From assembly GCA_000238815.2 (NCBI GenBank), contig AFXB01000007.1:1-64000 (forward strand): a DNA stretch of 64,000 bases. Direction: 5' to 3'. The notes beneath the pieces are model-generated. The model saw only the letters and a program-made list of their open reading frames with translations, made no database searches and was not told the DNA's origin. Below, in pieces: positions 1 through 9,156 of this stretch. Each line of letters begins with the position of its first letter. The stretch's first letter is position 1. A program made the translations under genes and the position numbers. The stretch is from SAR116 cluster alpha proteobacterium HIMB100 (lineage in GTDB: Bacteria > Pseudomonadota > Alphaproteobacteria > Puniceispirillales > Puniceispirillaceae).

Positions 1-33
1 CTCCTTTTATATGTTACCTTTTATTCTCTTTAA

Positions 34-71
34 TGCCCAATAATCCCATGTTTTCTCGGGATTTATGGGCA
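34..71. repeat. Imperfect inverted repeat upstream of the integrase
   Basis: Two 15-base arms (34-48 and 57-71) are near-perfect reverse complements: TGCCCAATAATCCCA against CGGGATTTATGGGCA. They are separated by a T-rich loop. The repeat sits about 75 bases before the integrase start. It could be a terminator of the gene to the left (outside the window), or an integrase or excisionase binding region at the island edge. No T-run follows directly, so a terminator role is unsure. Confidence 0.45.
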
Positions 72-118
72 TAAAAGCGATGGACCTGTCCATTACTGTC
101 CTGTAGAATCTTAACTAA

Positions 119-142
119 ATTGTGGGGTGAATTGTGGGGTGA
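119..142 (+). repeat. Tandem 12-base direct repeat at the integrase 5' end
   Basis: ATTGTGGGGTGA is repeated twice without spacing, immediately before the integrase ATG at 147. Read in frame from TTG at 120 it would add a short Trp-Gly-Glu-rich leader. A very similar double repeat occurs at 19,061-19,086. The sequence may be an integrase arm-type binding site or a conserved leader of this integrase group. Confidence 0.6.
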
Positions 143-146
143 GTTT

Positions 147-1355
147 ATGGCCTCTCACGCTGCGCATAAACTAAGTGCGCTCTTTGTTAAGAAAACAAAT
201 AAGCCTGGAAAGTATAGCGACGGGTTGGGTCTCTATTTGATTGTAGAACCGACAGGAAGCAAACGTTGGGAACAACGCCTTACTATTAAAGGTAAACGTT
301 GTGACTTGGGTCTGGGCAGCACAAAGCTTGTAACATTAGAAGAAGCAAGGCTCACAGCTCAGTCAAACAAAAAGACGGCTAAAGATGGTGGCGACCCAAG
401 ACAGCTTAAGAAACTTCAAGAAGGGGAGCGGTTAAGCTTTTATGACGTGACGCTATCTGCCCATCAGGTTCTTGTCCCTACATTTAAGACTGAGAAATAT
501 GCAGAGCAGTGGCTAGCTACTCTTGAGAACCACGTATTCAAAGTCATAGGACATAAGCCTATTTCCAGCATCACATCAGCAGATATCTTGTCTGTCCTTG
601 CACCTATTTGGACAGAAAAAACAGATACTGCAAAGAAGCTGAAACAGCGTTTAAGTTATATAATGAAGTGGGCTAAGGCTAAGGCATATTACACAGGCGA
701 TAACCCTGTTGAGCTAGCTGAACAAGCCCTTCCAAGACCAAAGGGATCTGACAATCATTTTGCAGCCCTGCCTTTCTCTGAAGTGCCCGGTATTATAACA
801 GTATTACAGGACCTTGAGATTCAAACATCAACTAAACTATCACTTCAATTCTTGATACTCACCGCATCACGACAAAAGGAAGTTTTAAACGCCAAATGGG
901 ATGAGATTGATTTCAATCTGAACAAATGGATCGTCCCTGCAAGCCGGATGAAAGCAGGTAAGGAACATGAGGTCCCCTTATCGGATCAGGCCCTAAAAAT
1001 TCTCCAAGATGCAAAGCTAAATGATGGTGACAGCCCCCTGCTCTTCCCAAGTTCTGCCACAGGCAAACCACTCTCAGATAACACGCTTCGACTGGTCCTT
1101 CAAAAGAGGCTTAAGCTTGATACAACCACACATGGTCTGCGCTCTAGTTTTAAAGATTGGGCATCAGAGACAACGCATTACCCTAATGAAGTCTCTGAGA
1201 TGGCATTAGCACACACTATCCCAAATGCCGTTGAAGCAGCCTACCGGCGCGGCAATCTGTTTGAGAAGAGACGGCAGCTTATGAATGACTGGGCTGCTTA
1301 CCTGTATGGCCAGCAATCTGAGGTCATTCAGCTTACAAGAGGAAACACAGCATGA
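147..1355 (+). CDS. Tyrosine recombinase/integrase of a genomic island
   Basis: Site-specific tyrosine recombinase of the phage-type integrase family with an N-terminal DUF4102-like arm-binding domain; it would catalyse integration and excision of the element. The C-terminal catalytic domain shows the expected residues in order: Arg in TASRQKE, His-x-x-Arg in HGLRSSF, a second His in ALAH and the nucleophilic Tyr in AAYRRG. Length, about 402 residues, is typical. ATG 147 is chosen; the frame is open from TTG at 120, but that start has no ribosome site and lies inside the tandem GTGGGGTGA repeat. Its stop overlaps the next gene by four bases (ATGA), so the two are translationally coupled. The catalytic residues are intact, so the gene may be functional. 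No tRNA target is visible in the 119 bases to its left. Confidence 0.93.
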   Translation: MASHAAHKLSALFVKKTNKPGKYSDGLGLYLIVEPTGSKRWEQRLTIKGKRCDLGLGSTKLVTLEEARLTAQSNKKTAKDGGDPRQLKKLQEGERLSFYDVTLSAHQVLVPTFKTEKYAEQWLATLENHVFKVIGHKPISSITSADILSVLAPIWTEKTDTAKKLKQRLSYIMKWAKAKAYYTGDNPVELAEQALPRPKGSDNHFAALPFSEVPGIITVLQDLEIQTSTKLSLQFLILTASRQKEVLNAKWDEIDFNLNKWIVPASRMKAGKEHEVPLSDQALKILQDAKLNDGDSPLLFPSSATGKPLSDNTLRLVLQKRLKLDTTTHGLRSSFKDWASETTHYPNEVSEMALAHTIPNAVEAAYRRGNLFEKRRQLMNDWAAYLYGQQSEVIQLTRGNTA

Positions 1356-1576
1356 ATGATAACAACCCTGTTCAGCCAACACTGCTGCGGCTCAAACACA
1401 TCATCGGCGATAAGACACATCCTCCTATCATTCCTCTCTCACGCTCAGCGTGGTGGCAGGGCGTAAAGGACGGTAGATACCCATCACCTATCAAAATTGG
1501 AGCGAACACCACTGTATGGCGTTCAGATGATATTCAGAAACTTGTTGATGATATGTGCGCAGGCAAGATGAGCTAA
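1352..1576 (+). CDS. AlpA-family helix-turn-helix regulator
   Basis: A 74-residue protein of the AlpA/excisionase-like winged-helix type. It has the usual pattern of a helix followed by SRSAWWQGVKDGRYPSPIKI and a Trp-Arg beta hairpin (TVWRSDDI). Such proteins sit next to island and phage integrases and control excision or integrase expression. It overlaps the integrase stop by four bases, supporting one operon. Function is inferred from family and context. Confidence 0.8.
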   Translation: MNDNNPVQPTLLRLKHIIGDKTHPPIIPLSRSAWWQGVKDGRYPSPIKIGANTTVWRSDDIQKLVDDMCAGKMS

Positions 1577-1930
1577 GAGCACCCCATCAAAGATGCACCT
1601 GCCTATAATGTTTTTTTTGCCCTTTGTGTTTTGAAAAAATTTTTTTGAAAATGGTGATACAAACGGTACAAGTGATACAACCCTTATGACGCAAGGCTTA
1701 CAGCTGTACCACTTCTGTATCACTGTCACAGTTTTAAAGGGAACGTGAGACGGAAAATGGAATCTGAAAATAAAAAACCCACAGAAAACACTACTGGTAA
1801 AGTTGGTAGCTCACTTGTCTAAACAGCCAAGGTTCAAGGTCCGCGGGCCGCGGACCTGGATGCAAATATTTTATTTAAACAACCGCCTAAAAAAAGACGA
1901 GAACAGTTAAAAAATCAGCTTTTGTATTGC
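1577..1930. other. Integrase-side non-coding stretch with remnants
   Basis: No convincing gene. It holds a T-rich run (about 1611-1645) and an imperfect inverted repeat built from GTGATACA...GGTAC (about 1654-1672) and GTACC...TGTATCAC (about 1706-1726). A 21-codon open frame follows (1757-1822, starting MESENKKP) with only a weak upstream AAAGGGA; this could be the stump of the element's next gene. The 1837-1857 palindrome comes next. The layout suggests the element's own replication or primase genes were lost here and replaced by the metabolic cargo. Confidence 0.4.
1837..1857. repeat. Perfect GC palindrome
   Basis: AGGTCCGCGG and its exact reverse complement CCGCGGACCT are separated by a single G, in an otherwise AT-rich region. 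It is a strong hairpin or protein-binding site of REP-like character. Related but degenerate copies of GGTCCGC...GACC appear at about 18,923-18,951, and part of it at 27,100-27,107. Confidence 0.65.
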
Positions 1931-3472
1931 TCACTTATTCCTAGAGTTTATTGCAATATAACCTTGTCGCTCGATGTCTGGAAACTGGTCACCCCGGCGA
2001 ACATAGTTCCCCTCACTAAGTCGTCCGGTTGTTTCAAAATCCCAACGCTCCTCGCGTCCGGTTGCAAGCGCCCTATCCACCACCCGTCTCTCGGATTGTG
2101 AGCTAAGCACACGTTGTTTCAGTTCTGCCAAATTCCAATGTGAAGTTGCTATTGCAGTTAATCTTTGTTCATCTGGATGACCTTGACCAGCAAGGTTGTT
2201 CAGCTCAAGAGGATCTACTGAAAGATCATAGAATTGCGGCGGATAGGCTTCAGAAAGCACAATTTTTTTGTCCTTGTCGCGCACAGAAACTCTTGGTGCA
2301 GCTGTGCCGCCATCAATATGTTCAGCAAAGACTGGGCCGATAACGGTCCCTCCCATCAGAGCGGGGAGCAGACTTCTTCCATCCAGCTGCGTGGGGATTT
2401 CGTCATTATCAAGGCCTGCAAGGCCAAGAAATGTTGGGAACAAATCAAGCAATGAAACTGGATGTGTAACTCTTTGTTCTTTTTGATCAGGCAGAGACAC
2501 AATTAGAGGAACCTGTATGGCGGGGTTGAACAGAGTCTTTTTGAACCACATTCCCCGTTCGCCGATCATATCTCCATGATCAGATGTGAAAACAACAACA
2601 GTATTGTCTCCAAATCCAGCCTGCATCAAAGCTTCTATGACATGGCCAAACAACTCATCAATATGGGAAATCATGCCATAATACCCACGTCGCGCACGAC
2701 GATAATCTTGGTCTGTTAATGCCAGTTTGTGCTGGCTGTAGTGGTAATACAGAGATTGGCTGTGCGGATCACGGTCCTTCAGGGGAATGAACGCTGCACG
2801 TGGGTCATCAATCTCCACATCCTGATAGAGGTCCCAGTATTTTTGTTTTGTGACATAGGGATCATGAGGCTGGGTAAGTGAAACCGTCATAAAAAAAGGC
2901 CGTGTCTCTTGCCGTCGCTTCAACGCAAAAATCTCACGTCTTGCCTGATGAACAACATCCTCATCATATTCGATCTGCATTGAGTGGGCGACTGGAGCAG
3001 CATCACGCACCGTATCCAGTGTGGAAACACCAAAACTGCGTACCTCATTTTCACCACCTGTTATGTCTCTGAAATCCCCATCTGGTGTCCATGACATGTC
3101 AGCAGGATAGATTTCAGGAGTAAGCCGCTCTTCAAATCCATGAAATTGATCTGGGCCAACAAAATGCATCTTTCCTGAGATACAGGTATAATAACCCGCC
3201 AAACGGAGATAATGGGTGAAGGTAGGCACAGACGCTGGGAATTCTGCGCCATTATCAAAGGCGCTTATTCGTGAAGGCAGACGGCCAGACATCAAACTGC
3301 AGCGTGATGGAGCACATAAAGGATATGTGCAAAATGCTTGTTCAAAGACCGTTCCGTTGCGGGCGAGTTTATCCAGATTGGGTGTCTTACATACCGTGCC
3401 ACCATAGGCTGACAGGACAAAAGCGGTAAGTTGGTCTACCATAAATAAAAGAATATTGGGTTTCCGGCTCAC
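1931..3472 (-). CDS. betC: Choline-sulfatase-like sulfatase (BetC type)
   Basis: Type I sulfatase predicted to hydrolyse a small sulfate ester such as choline-O-sulfate in the cytoplasm; there is no signal peptide. The modifiable cysteine is Cys53 in CAPSR (C-x-P-S-R), the formylglycine signature. An N-terminal metal-binding segment (MVDQ) and a later DHGD motif (near residue 297) supply the other active-site residues. Stretches such as GKMHFVGPDQ and HGFEERLTPEIYPAD match the BetC group closely. The start is GTG at 3472, overlapping the aminotransferase stop (GTGA), so the two are coupled. Maturation needs a formylglycine-generating enzyme not present in this window. No betA/betB neighbour is present, so the real substrate may be another sulfate ester. 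Confidence 0.85.
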   Translation of the reverse strand: MSRKPNILLFMVDQLTAFVLSAYGGTVCKTPNLDKLARNGTVFEQAFCTYPLCAPSRCSLMSGRLPSRISAFDNGAEFPASVPTFTHYLRLAGYYTCISGKMHFVGPDQFHGFEERLTPEIYPADMSWTPDGDFRDITGGENEVRSFGVSTLDTVRDAAPVAHSMQIEYDEDVVHQARREIFALKRRQETRPFFMTVSLTQPHDPYVTKQKYWDLYQDVEIDDPRAAFIPLKDRDPHSQSLYYHYSQHKLALTDQDYRRARRGYYGMISHIDELFGHVIEALMQAGFGDNTVVVFTSDHGDMIGERGMWFKKTLFNPAIQVPLIVSLPDQKEQRVTHPVSLLDLFPTFLGLAGLDNDEIPTQLDGRSLLPALMGGTVIGPVFAEHIDGGTAAPRVSVRDKDKKIVLSEAYPPQFYDLSVDPLELNNLAGQGHPDEQRLTAIATSHWNLAELKQRVLSSQSERRVVDRALATGREERWDFETTGRLSEGNYVRRGDQFPDIERQGYIAINSRNK

Positions 3473-4395
3473 CTGTTTGTTTGCCTCTCTTTAACATAGC
3501 GTGCAATTTCGGCTCGGTAGAGGCTCTGGATACGTTCTGTTATCTTTCTGTCTCCCGAACCAATTTTCTTGCCATCAATTTCAGCAACCGGGGTCTGCGC
3601 ACCAAATGTTCCGGTAAGAAACGCCTCATCAGCTCCATAAGCTTCATATAATGTAAAGTTTTTCTCAAAGACGGGAATATCGTTTGCAGCACACAAATCT
3701 ATGACTTTTTGTCGGGTAACCCCGTTCATGCAATAATCCCCGGTTGAGGTCCAAACTTCACCTCTTCGAACAACAAAAAAATTGCAGGCATTCGTTGTGT
3801 TCACAAACCCTTGAGGGTCAAGCATGAGGGCTTCATCACCGCCTGCTTGCTCTGCCTGAAGACAGGCTATGACACAATTTAGCTTCGAATGGCTGTTATA
3901 TTTCGCATCCTGACTCAAAGGCAAGCCACGTACCTGTGGCACAGTTGCCAGACGTATCCCGTCATGCCCTAGCGTTTCTGCAGGTTTGGAATGTTCAATA
4001 ATCGCCACGATAGTTGGACCTGTTCGACTGAGAGAGGGATGTTGAAACGGCTTCACTTTCACCCCCCTGGTGATCATGAATCGGCAGTGCGCATCAGTGG
4101 TAATGCCATTCGCGGCGGCTGTATGATTCAAAATTTGAAGCACACCCTCTGGTGTCAGGCCAGTGTCAAGCGATACAGCCTTACAAGAATTGAAAAAACG
4201 GTCCATGTGTTCATCGAAAAATGTCCAGACACCGTCATATAGGCGCAGCCCCTCCCACATGCCATCTCCCAACATGAAGCCGCTATCATAAACTGAAACC
4301 TTTGCATCTGCTTTTGGAACGATTTTCCCATCAACATATATTTTGATGGTCTCATTACGTGCGTCTTCCAACGAATCGTGAGTTGTTTTGCTCAT
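3469..4395 (-). CDS. Class IV PLP aminotransferase-like protein
   Basis: Fold-type IV PLP enzyme (branched-chain/D-amino-acid aminotransferase or aminodeoxychorismate-lyase superfamily), 308 residues. The Schiff-base lysine is likely Lys171 in HSKLN. The N-terminal DSGFMLGDGMWEG and C-terminal GVTRQKVIDL segments are typical. The glutamate that normally binds the PLP ring nitrogen (the E of E-G-x-x-x-N in family members) is replaced by Thr200 in the segment VNTTNACNFF. Either the chemistry is altered or the subgroup uses another residue. It lies upstream of, and coupled to, the sulfatase. Substrate unknown; an amino acid or oxo acid derived from the island's compound is a reasonable guess. 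Confidence 0.8.
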   Translation of the reverse strand: MSKTTHDSLEDARNETIKIYVDGKIVPKADAKVSVYDSGFMLGDGMWEGLRLYDGVWTFFDEHMDRFFNSCKAVSLDTGLTPEGVLQILNHTAAANGITTDAHCRFMITRGVKVKPFQHPSLSRTGPTIVAIIEHSKPAETLGHDGIRLATVPQVRGLPLSQDAKYNSHSKLNCVIACLQAEQAGGDEALMLDPQGFVNTTNACNFFVVRRGEVWTSTGDYCMNGVTRQKVIDLCAANDIPVFEKNFTLYEAYGADEAFLTGTFGAQTPVAEIDGKKIGSGDRKITERIQSLYRAEIARYVKERQTNR

Positions 4396-4510
4396 GATGT
4401 AACGATCCTATTTTGGCAAATTTCTTTTAAAACAAGGTCTTCTTCGGTTGCAGAGCGACAAAAAAAGACCCTATTTACTTTTTCGTGTGACTATATCGCA
4501 CCTATAACTA

Positions 4511-5581
4511 TTAGTTCTCCTCATTTTTCATCCTGTCCTTAAGGAATTCGCCGTATCGGCTAAGTGATGAAATAAAAGCCCAATAAATAAAGGCGATGAA
4601 AACATACGTTTCCATGTAATAGGAAATCCATTCACCGGTCCCGAACGCAGCCTGTGCAGACGCCAGCAGGTCAAACAGGCCAATAATAATCACAACCGCG
4701 GTTTCTTTGAACGTCACAACCACCATATTGATTGTAGACGGCAGCGCATGACGAAATACCTGAGGCATCGTAATCAACCATAAGACCTGCCATTTACCAA
4801 GCCCTAAGGACGCTCCTCCCTCACTTTGGCCCACAGGGATCGCTTGGAATCCCCCTCGGAACACTTCTGCTTGGTAACAAGCAAAAAACAGGGCAAATGC
4901 AAGTATAATCCGCCAGATTTTATCGCCTTGCAGCCATTCCGGCAGCAGGATCGGAATAACTACAGCCGCCGTAAATAATGTCGTTAGCAAAGGCAAAGAA
5001 CGGATTAAATCAATTATCAACGACGCAATCAGCCTGACCAGAGGTAAGCGAGATCGTCTCATCAGGGCCAGACCAAGCCCGCCTGGCAACCCCAACAATA
5101 CGACGGATGAAAATAAAAACAGGACAAGTGATAATCCACCCCATTTATCTGTTGTCACCTTTGTTAGACCCAGCGCACTACCTTCCATCAGAAGATAGTA
5201 GCCTGCAAAGCCGACAACCCAGAGGGTGACAATCCGTTTCGCCTTCCAAAACCAGGGGATACAAGACAATATGATAGTGAAAATAATCGCAAATGCTGCT
5301 GTGGTTGAACGCCAATGTTCATCATAGGGGTAAAGTCCAAACAGGATCAACCTGTGACGGGCATCGATAATTGACCAACACGCCCCTGCAATCTCTTCTC
5401 GGCACGAACCAACTTCTTCAACTGTCCACACTGACCTAACGACAGCCCAATCAAAGGCCAACCAAAACAACCAGCCCAAAAACATTGCAACTAAAATTGT
5501 AATCGCACCGTCTAGCCGTGTGGCAAAGGCTCTCCGCCAAAGGCTTGTGAGCATGGAATGTGGAGGATGAGCCACACCCAT
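4511..5581 (-). CDS. aapM: Amino acid ABC transporter permease, AapM-like
   Basis: Inner-membrane permease of the polar/general L-amino acid ABC family (His/Glu/Gln/Arg type), 356 residues. The first half has several membrane spans and a periplasmic stretch; the second half holds the BPD_transp_1 core with the EAA-like loop around GGASLGLGKWQVLWLITMP. It pairs with the AapQ-like gene, whose stop overlaps its ATG by one base. The set lacks an AapP ATPase; 115 bases downstream the next gene is already the aminotransferase. It probably borrows an ATPase, perhaps AapP at 45,530-46,306. Confidence 0.88.
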   Translation of the reverse strand: MGVAHPPHSMLTSLWRRAFATRLDGAITILVAMFLGWLFWLAFDWAVVRSVWTVEEVGSCREEIAGACWSIIDARHRLILFGLYPYDEHWRSTTAAFAIIFTIILSCIPWFWKAKRIVTLWVVGFAGYYLLMEGSALGLTKVTTDKWGGLSLVLFLFSSVVLLGLPGGLGLALMRRSRLPLVRLIASLIIDLIRSLPLLTTLFTAAVVIPILLPEWLQGDKIWRIILAFALFFACYQAEVFRGGFQAIPVGQSEGGASLGLGKWQVLWLITMPQVFRHALPSTINMVVVTFKETAVVIIIGLFDLLASAQAAFGTGEWISYYMETYVFIAFIYWAFISSLSRYGEFLKDRMKNEEN

Positions 5582-6717
5582 CAGCCAAACCCTTTGAGAG
5601 TGAGTTTAGCATTAAGCCAATTTATAAATTGGGCCATGGTAAAATTCACGGCAAGAAAGCTGCCCATCAGTATTGCAATAAGTTCAAGCGTCTGCCCTGA
5701 CTGATTGATCGATGTGGACACAATATAAAACAAGTCAGAAAAGCCAATTGCCACCCCAACAGTTGTAGCTTTCATGATAAAGATCCATTGGTTGCCCAGA
5801 GGCGGAACAATCGAGCGCAAAGCGATAGGCACTTTTATTGTCCACCAAATTCCAAAACTCTTTAAACCAACACTCCTACCTGCTTCAACCAACCCTTTAG
5901 GGACTTCGTCGAGCCCCCCGCGAACAACCTCTGCTATGTAAGCTGCGCCATAAAATACAATGCCAACAATCATTGCCACCAACTCCACTGAGAGCATGCC
6001 TCCGCCGCGGAATCTGAGCCCTTTTAGTTCTGGCACAGACACAATATCTGACCCGGCAGGAGATAAACCAACTGCAGCCAAGATACAAACAGCCAAAATT
6101 GTAACTAGCCAGACCCCAATTGCCTTCCAAACAGCGCTCATCATTCTAATTAGAATGACTGCAAAAACAATTGATGAAACAACGATAACAAGGAGTGTAG
6201 TTAATGACAGATTAAGGGACGGAACAGCAACACCTCGGTTTGAGAGAAATAGTATATCTGCCACTGAATACGCACTTTTCGGAGAAGGGAAATGAATTAA
6301 TATCGAATATAAAAAAACCACCTGAAGGATCAGAGGTATATTCCTGAATATCTGCACATAAAGACTGGAAAGAACCTTAAGGCCAAGAATGTCGCTATCT
6401 CGCATAGTACCGATAACAAAACCGAAGATGGTTGCAAAGAAAATGGAAATAAATCCTACAAACAAAGTATTGAGAAGCCCTATTGTCAATGTGCGGGCGT
6501 AAGTATCGTCAATGCTTCTTTCGATTAAGGAAAATGAATAGGCCCAGCCAGTGGCTCGCTCAAGAAATGAAAAGCCTGATGTGATACCAAGGGCTGTTAA
6601 ATTTGTTTCCGCACTGCTGATTGCACCATAGATAACAGCTAGCGTTACAGTAACAAGAGCCAATTGGACGCAAATGTCGCGCCCACTCATTCGGTGAAAG
6701 TCTCGCCAATTCAGCAT
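5581..6717 (-). CDS. aapQ: Amino acid ABC transporter permease, AapQ-like
   Basis: Permease partner of the AapM-like protein, 378 residues from ATG 6717 (MLNWRDF). A TTG 15 bases upstream extends the frame but has no ribosome site. It has multiple membrane spans and the conserved core YVQIFRNIPLILQ and EVPKGLVEAGRSVGLKSFG (EAA loop). It lies 69 bases downstream of the binding-protein gene, with a hairpin in between, and overlaps aapM by one base. Function and location follow the AapJQMP family of general L-amino acid importers. Confidence 0.88.
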   Translation of the reverse strand: MLNWRDFHRMSGRDICVQLALVTVTLAVIYGAISSAETNLTALGITSGFSFLERATGWAYSFSLIERSIDDTYARTLTIGLLNTLFVGFISIFFATIFGFVIGTMRDSDILGLKVLSSLYVQIFRNIPLILQVVFLYSILIHFPSPKSAYSVADILFLSNRGVAVPSLNLSLTTLLVIVVSSIVFAVILIRMMSAVWKAIGVWLVTILAVCILAAVGLSPAGSDIVSVPELKGLRFRGGGMLSVELVAMIVGIVFYGAAYIAEVVRGGLDEVPKGLVEAGRSVGLKSFGIWWTIKVPIALRSIVPPLGNQWIFIMKATTVGVAIGFSDLFYIVSTSINQSGQTLELIAILMGSFLAVNFTMAQFINWLNAKLTLKGFG

Positions 6718-6740
6718 AAGAAATCTACACAACAGGAGTA

Positions 6741-6764
6741 CCGCCCTGCATTTACGCAGGACGG
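6741..6764. terminator. Intercistronic hairpin between aapJ and aapQ of the island
   Basis: CCGCCCTGC (6741-6749) pairs with GCAGGACGG (6756-6764) with one mismatch and a six-base loop. The T-run lies on the plus-strand side (6768-6773), so on the operon strand this is more likely an mRNA-stabilising hairpin than a true terminator. It would let the binding protein be made in excess over the permeases. The core aap operon has a true terminator in the same place. Confidence 0.5.
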
Positions 6765-6786
6765 CACTTTTTTAATCGCACGTTCT

Positions 6787-7827
6787 TTAGTCAAGGATAG
6801 GAGAATAGAGAACTCCGCCATTACTCCATAGATTGTTCAGACCGCGCTCAAGCTTGTATGGAGATTCCGAACCGAGATTGCGTTCGTAAATTTCACCAAA
6901 ATTACCCATCGCGGCAATCATTTCACGAGCCCAAGTATCACGCATGCCTAGACGTTCACCCATACCTTTGTCTACACCAAGCAGACGGGCAACTGTCGGG
7001 TTAGGCGGACTTGCAACCATTTGGTCTACATTGCCTGAGTTGACCCCAAGCTCCTCGGCTTTGATGAGAGCAGCAAGCATCCAATTCACGATATCAACCC
7101 ATTTCTCGTCACCCTGCCGCATGGCGGCGGCGATAGGCTCTGCAGACAATTTGTCGCCAAGAATGACATGCTGATCAGCATCATCAAATTGGTTGGCCAG
7201 CAGCACAGCGATCGCAGGTCCCCAGGCGGCATAGGCATCACAGCGTCCTGATTTGTAGGCACCGATGACTTCTGCTGTCTTTTCGAAGCTCACCATTTCG
7301 TGTTGGATGTTTTCACTCTTCAGGTGGTCAGCGACGATACGCTCGATCGTGGTCCCAGCAGCAACACATACTGTGCCGCCATCAAGACCCTTTACAGTAT
7401 CAATGCCCAGTTCTTTACGTACCATAATCTGTGCGCCACCAAAGAAGTATGGAATTGAAAACTGCAAACCTAGCTCGGTATCGCGCCCCATGGTCCATCC
7501 GGTTGCCTTGATCACAACGTCCACATCCCCAGACTGAAGCGCGGGAAAACGTTGCGCCCAACTCAACGGGACGATTTGGTTCTTATCTGGAGACCCAAGA
7601 ATGGCAACAGTCAAGGCACGACAAAGATCGATATCAAGACCCTTCCATTCATTTTTATCGTTCACTTCAACAAAGCCAAAATAGCTCCCATTATGGCCGG
7701 AACACAAAAGTGTCCCACGTTCCTGAACTTTTTGTAATGTTGGACTGTCAGCTAGAGCCGCAGAGCCCACTCCAACAACCCCGATAGTCGCTATCGTTGC
7801 TGCAGCTAATTTTCGTAATATCTTCAT
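6787..7827 (-). CDS. aapJ: Amino acid ABC transporter periplasmic binding protein, AapJ-like
   Basis: Extracytoplasmic solute-binding protein family 3, 346 residues. A signal peptide ends near ALA-DSP (residues 1-26). The mature protein has the family pattern GTLLCSGHNGSYFGF, WKGLDIDLCRA and the C-terminal YERNLGSESPYKLERGLNNLW seen in AapJ proteins. The start at ATG 7827 is preceded by a strong AGGGAGG. It is first in the aapJ-aapQ-aapM order and encodes the ligand-selective component. The ligand is unknown; context suggests an amino acid with a sulfur or nitrogen modification. Confidence 0.88.
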   Translation of the reverse strand: MKILRKLAAATIATIGVVGVGSAALADSPTLQKVQERGTLLCSGHNGSYFGFVEVNDKNEWKGLDIDLCRALTVAILGSPDKNQIVPLSWAQRFPALQSGDVDVVIKATGWTMGRDTELGLQFSIPYFFGGAQIMVRKELGIDTVKGLDGGTVCVAAGTTIERIVADHLKSENIQHEMVSFEKTAEVIGAYKSGRCDAYAAWGPAIAVLLANQFDDADQHVILGDKLSAEPIAAAMRQGDEKWVDIVNWMLAALIKAEELGVNSGNVDQMVASPPNPTVARLLGVDKGMGERLGMRDTWAREMIAAMGNFGEIYERNLGSESPYKLERGLNNLWSNGGVLYSPILD

Positions 7828-7977
7828 ACTAACCCTCCCTGTTTGTTCTATATATCAGCACGATCATTTCATATATCGATAGTGACAGGCAGAAAAATAG
7901 GTGTCAAGTTGGCAGAATGTTAAGGTGTCGAGGTTGGAAAAAGAGCTGAACAGTTACTGTGCTCTGAAAAAATACAT

Positions 7978-9156
7978 TTACTGCCCAAGAAGCGGAAGAG
8001 CGTCTTTAAGGTCTGACTTTAAGCTGTCTATATTTTCAAATCCTATATTGAACCGGACAAGTTGGCCGTCTTCTCGCCACGTGCTTGCTGTTCGGACTGG
8101 CTTAACTGGCAGAACTAGACTTTCATACCCTCCCCAACTAACGCCGATACCAAAATAATGTAGTTTGTCAACAAATGCTCGAATCTGCTGGTCTGAGCAG
8201 GGATGAAAAATCACACCAAATAAACCGGCAGCCCCGGTACAATCTCTCTTCCAGTATTCATGTCCAGGACAGTCTGCAAAGGCGGGATGGAGGATACGCT
8301 TTACTTGTGGCTGTTCTTTTAACCATCGGGCAATCTCCCGGCCAGCTTTATCTGCCTGTTCCATCCGCATGGCCAATGTCCGAATCCCACGTAAAGCAAG
8401 AAATACCTCCTGACTTCCCGTTTTATCGCCATAAGCCATAGTGAATTTGCGGATTTGTTCATCCAATGATTGGTCTGCACACGCAACAGCACCCATCATC
8501 GCATCTGAATGGCCACAAATATATTTTGAAATTGAGTACAAAACCACATCAACACCCAATTCAAGTGGTCTACAAAAGCAGGCCGCGAACCAGGTCCCGT
8601 CAATAATGGTTTTCACATTATTTGGTTTTGCAGCCGAGACTATAGCCCGAATATCGGGAAACTCAAATGTACCGGACCCGGGCGCTTCAAACATTATTGC
8701 AACGGTGTTTTTTCTAAACAAGCCGCCTATCTTAGCGCCAATCATGGGGTCAAAATATTCAATCTCAACACCACGCGATGCCAAAACAACATCACAAAAA
8801 TTTCGCGTATTTCCATAAACATGATCAGCGACCAGCAAGTGATCACCCGGCTTTGTGACAGTTGACAATGTCATTGATATTGCAGCAACGCCAGATGAAG
8901 TGAGGGTCACGCCGGCAGCGCCCTCCAGTTCAGCAAGGACAGATTCAAATTGAAAACTCGCTTCATTTCCGTATCGGCCATAATACATAGTGCCTGACTG
9001 ATAGCGTTTATCACGGGCCTCCTCAAACGCACTCAAACTATCGAAAACCATCGTTGAGCCAAGCTCAATAGGCAGGTTAACATGTCTGCCTTCAATCCGA
9101 CGGGGGCGACCCATTTCAACGAGGACATCTTGAATATTTGATAAATTCTTAGCCAT
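7978..9156 (-). CDS. metC: Cystathionine beta-lyase-like PLP enzyme
   Basis: Cys/Met-metabolism PLP enzyme (fold type I), 392 residues from ATG 9156, which has an AGGAAG site; a TTG six codons upstream is less likely. The PLP-lysine is Lys211 in SISKYICGHSD, and the aspartate contacting the ring lies in IIDGTW. The family cleaves C-S bonds by beta- or gamma-elimination, giving thiol, oxo acid and ammonia. A paralogue at 50,246-51,415 is likewise next to an aap transporter. Here the usual DNTW is DGTW. It is transcribed towards aapJ, 150 bases apart. Role inferred: release of a thiol from the imported compound. Confidence 0.83.
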   Translation of the reverse strand: MAKNLSNIQDVLVEMGRPRRIEGRHVNLPIELGSTMVFDSLSAFEEARDKRYQSGTMYYGRYGNEASFQFESVLAELEGAAGVTLTSSGVAAISMTLSTVTKPGDHLLVADHVYGNTRNFCDVVLASRGVEIEYFDPMIGAKIGGLFRKNTVAIMFEAPGSGTFEFPDIRAIVSAAKPNNVKTIIDGTWFAACFCRPLELGVDVVLYSISKYICGHSDAMMGAVACADQSLDEQIRKFTMAYGDKTGSQEVFLALRGIRTLAMRMEQADKAGREIARWLKEQPQVKRILHPAFADCPGHEYWKRDCTGAAGLFGVIFHPCSDQQIRAFVDKLHYFGIGVSWGGYESLVLPVKPVRTASTWREDGQLVRFNIGFENIDSLKSDLKDALPLLGQ

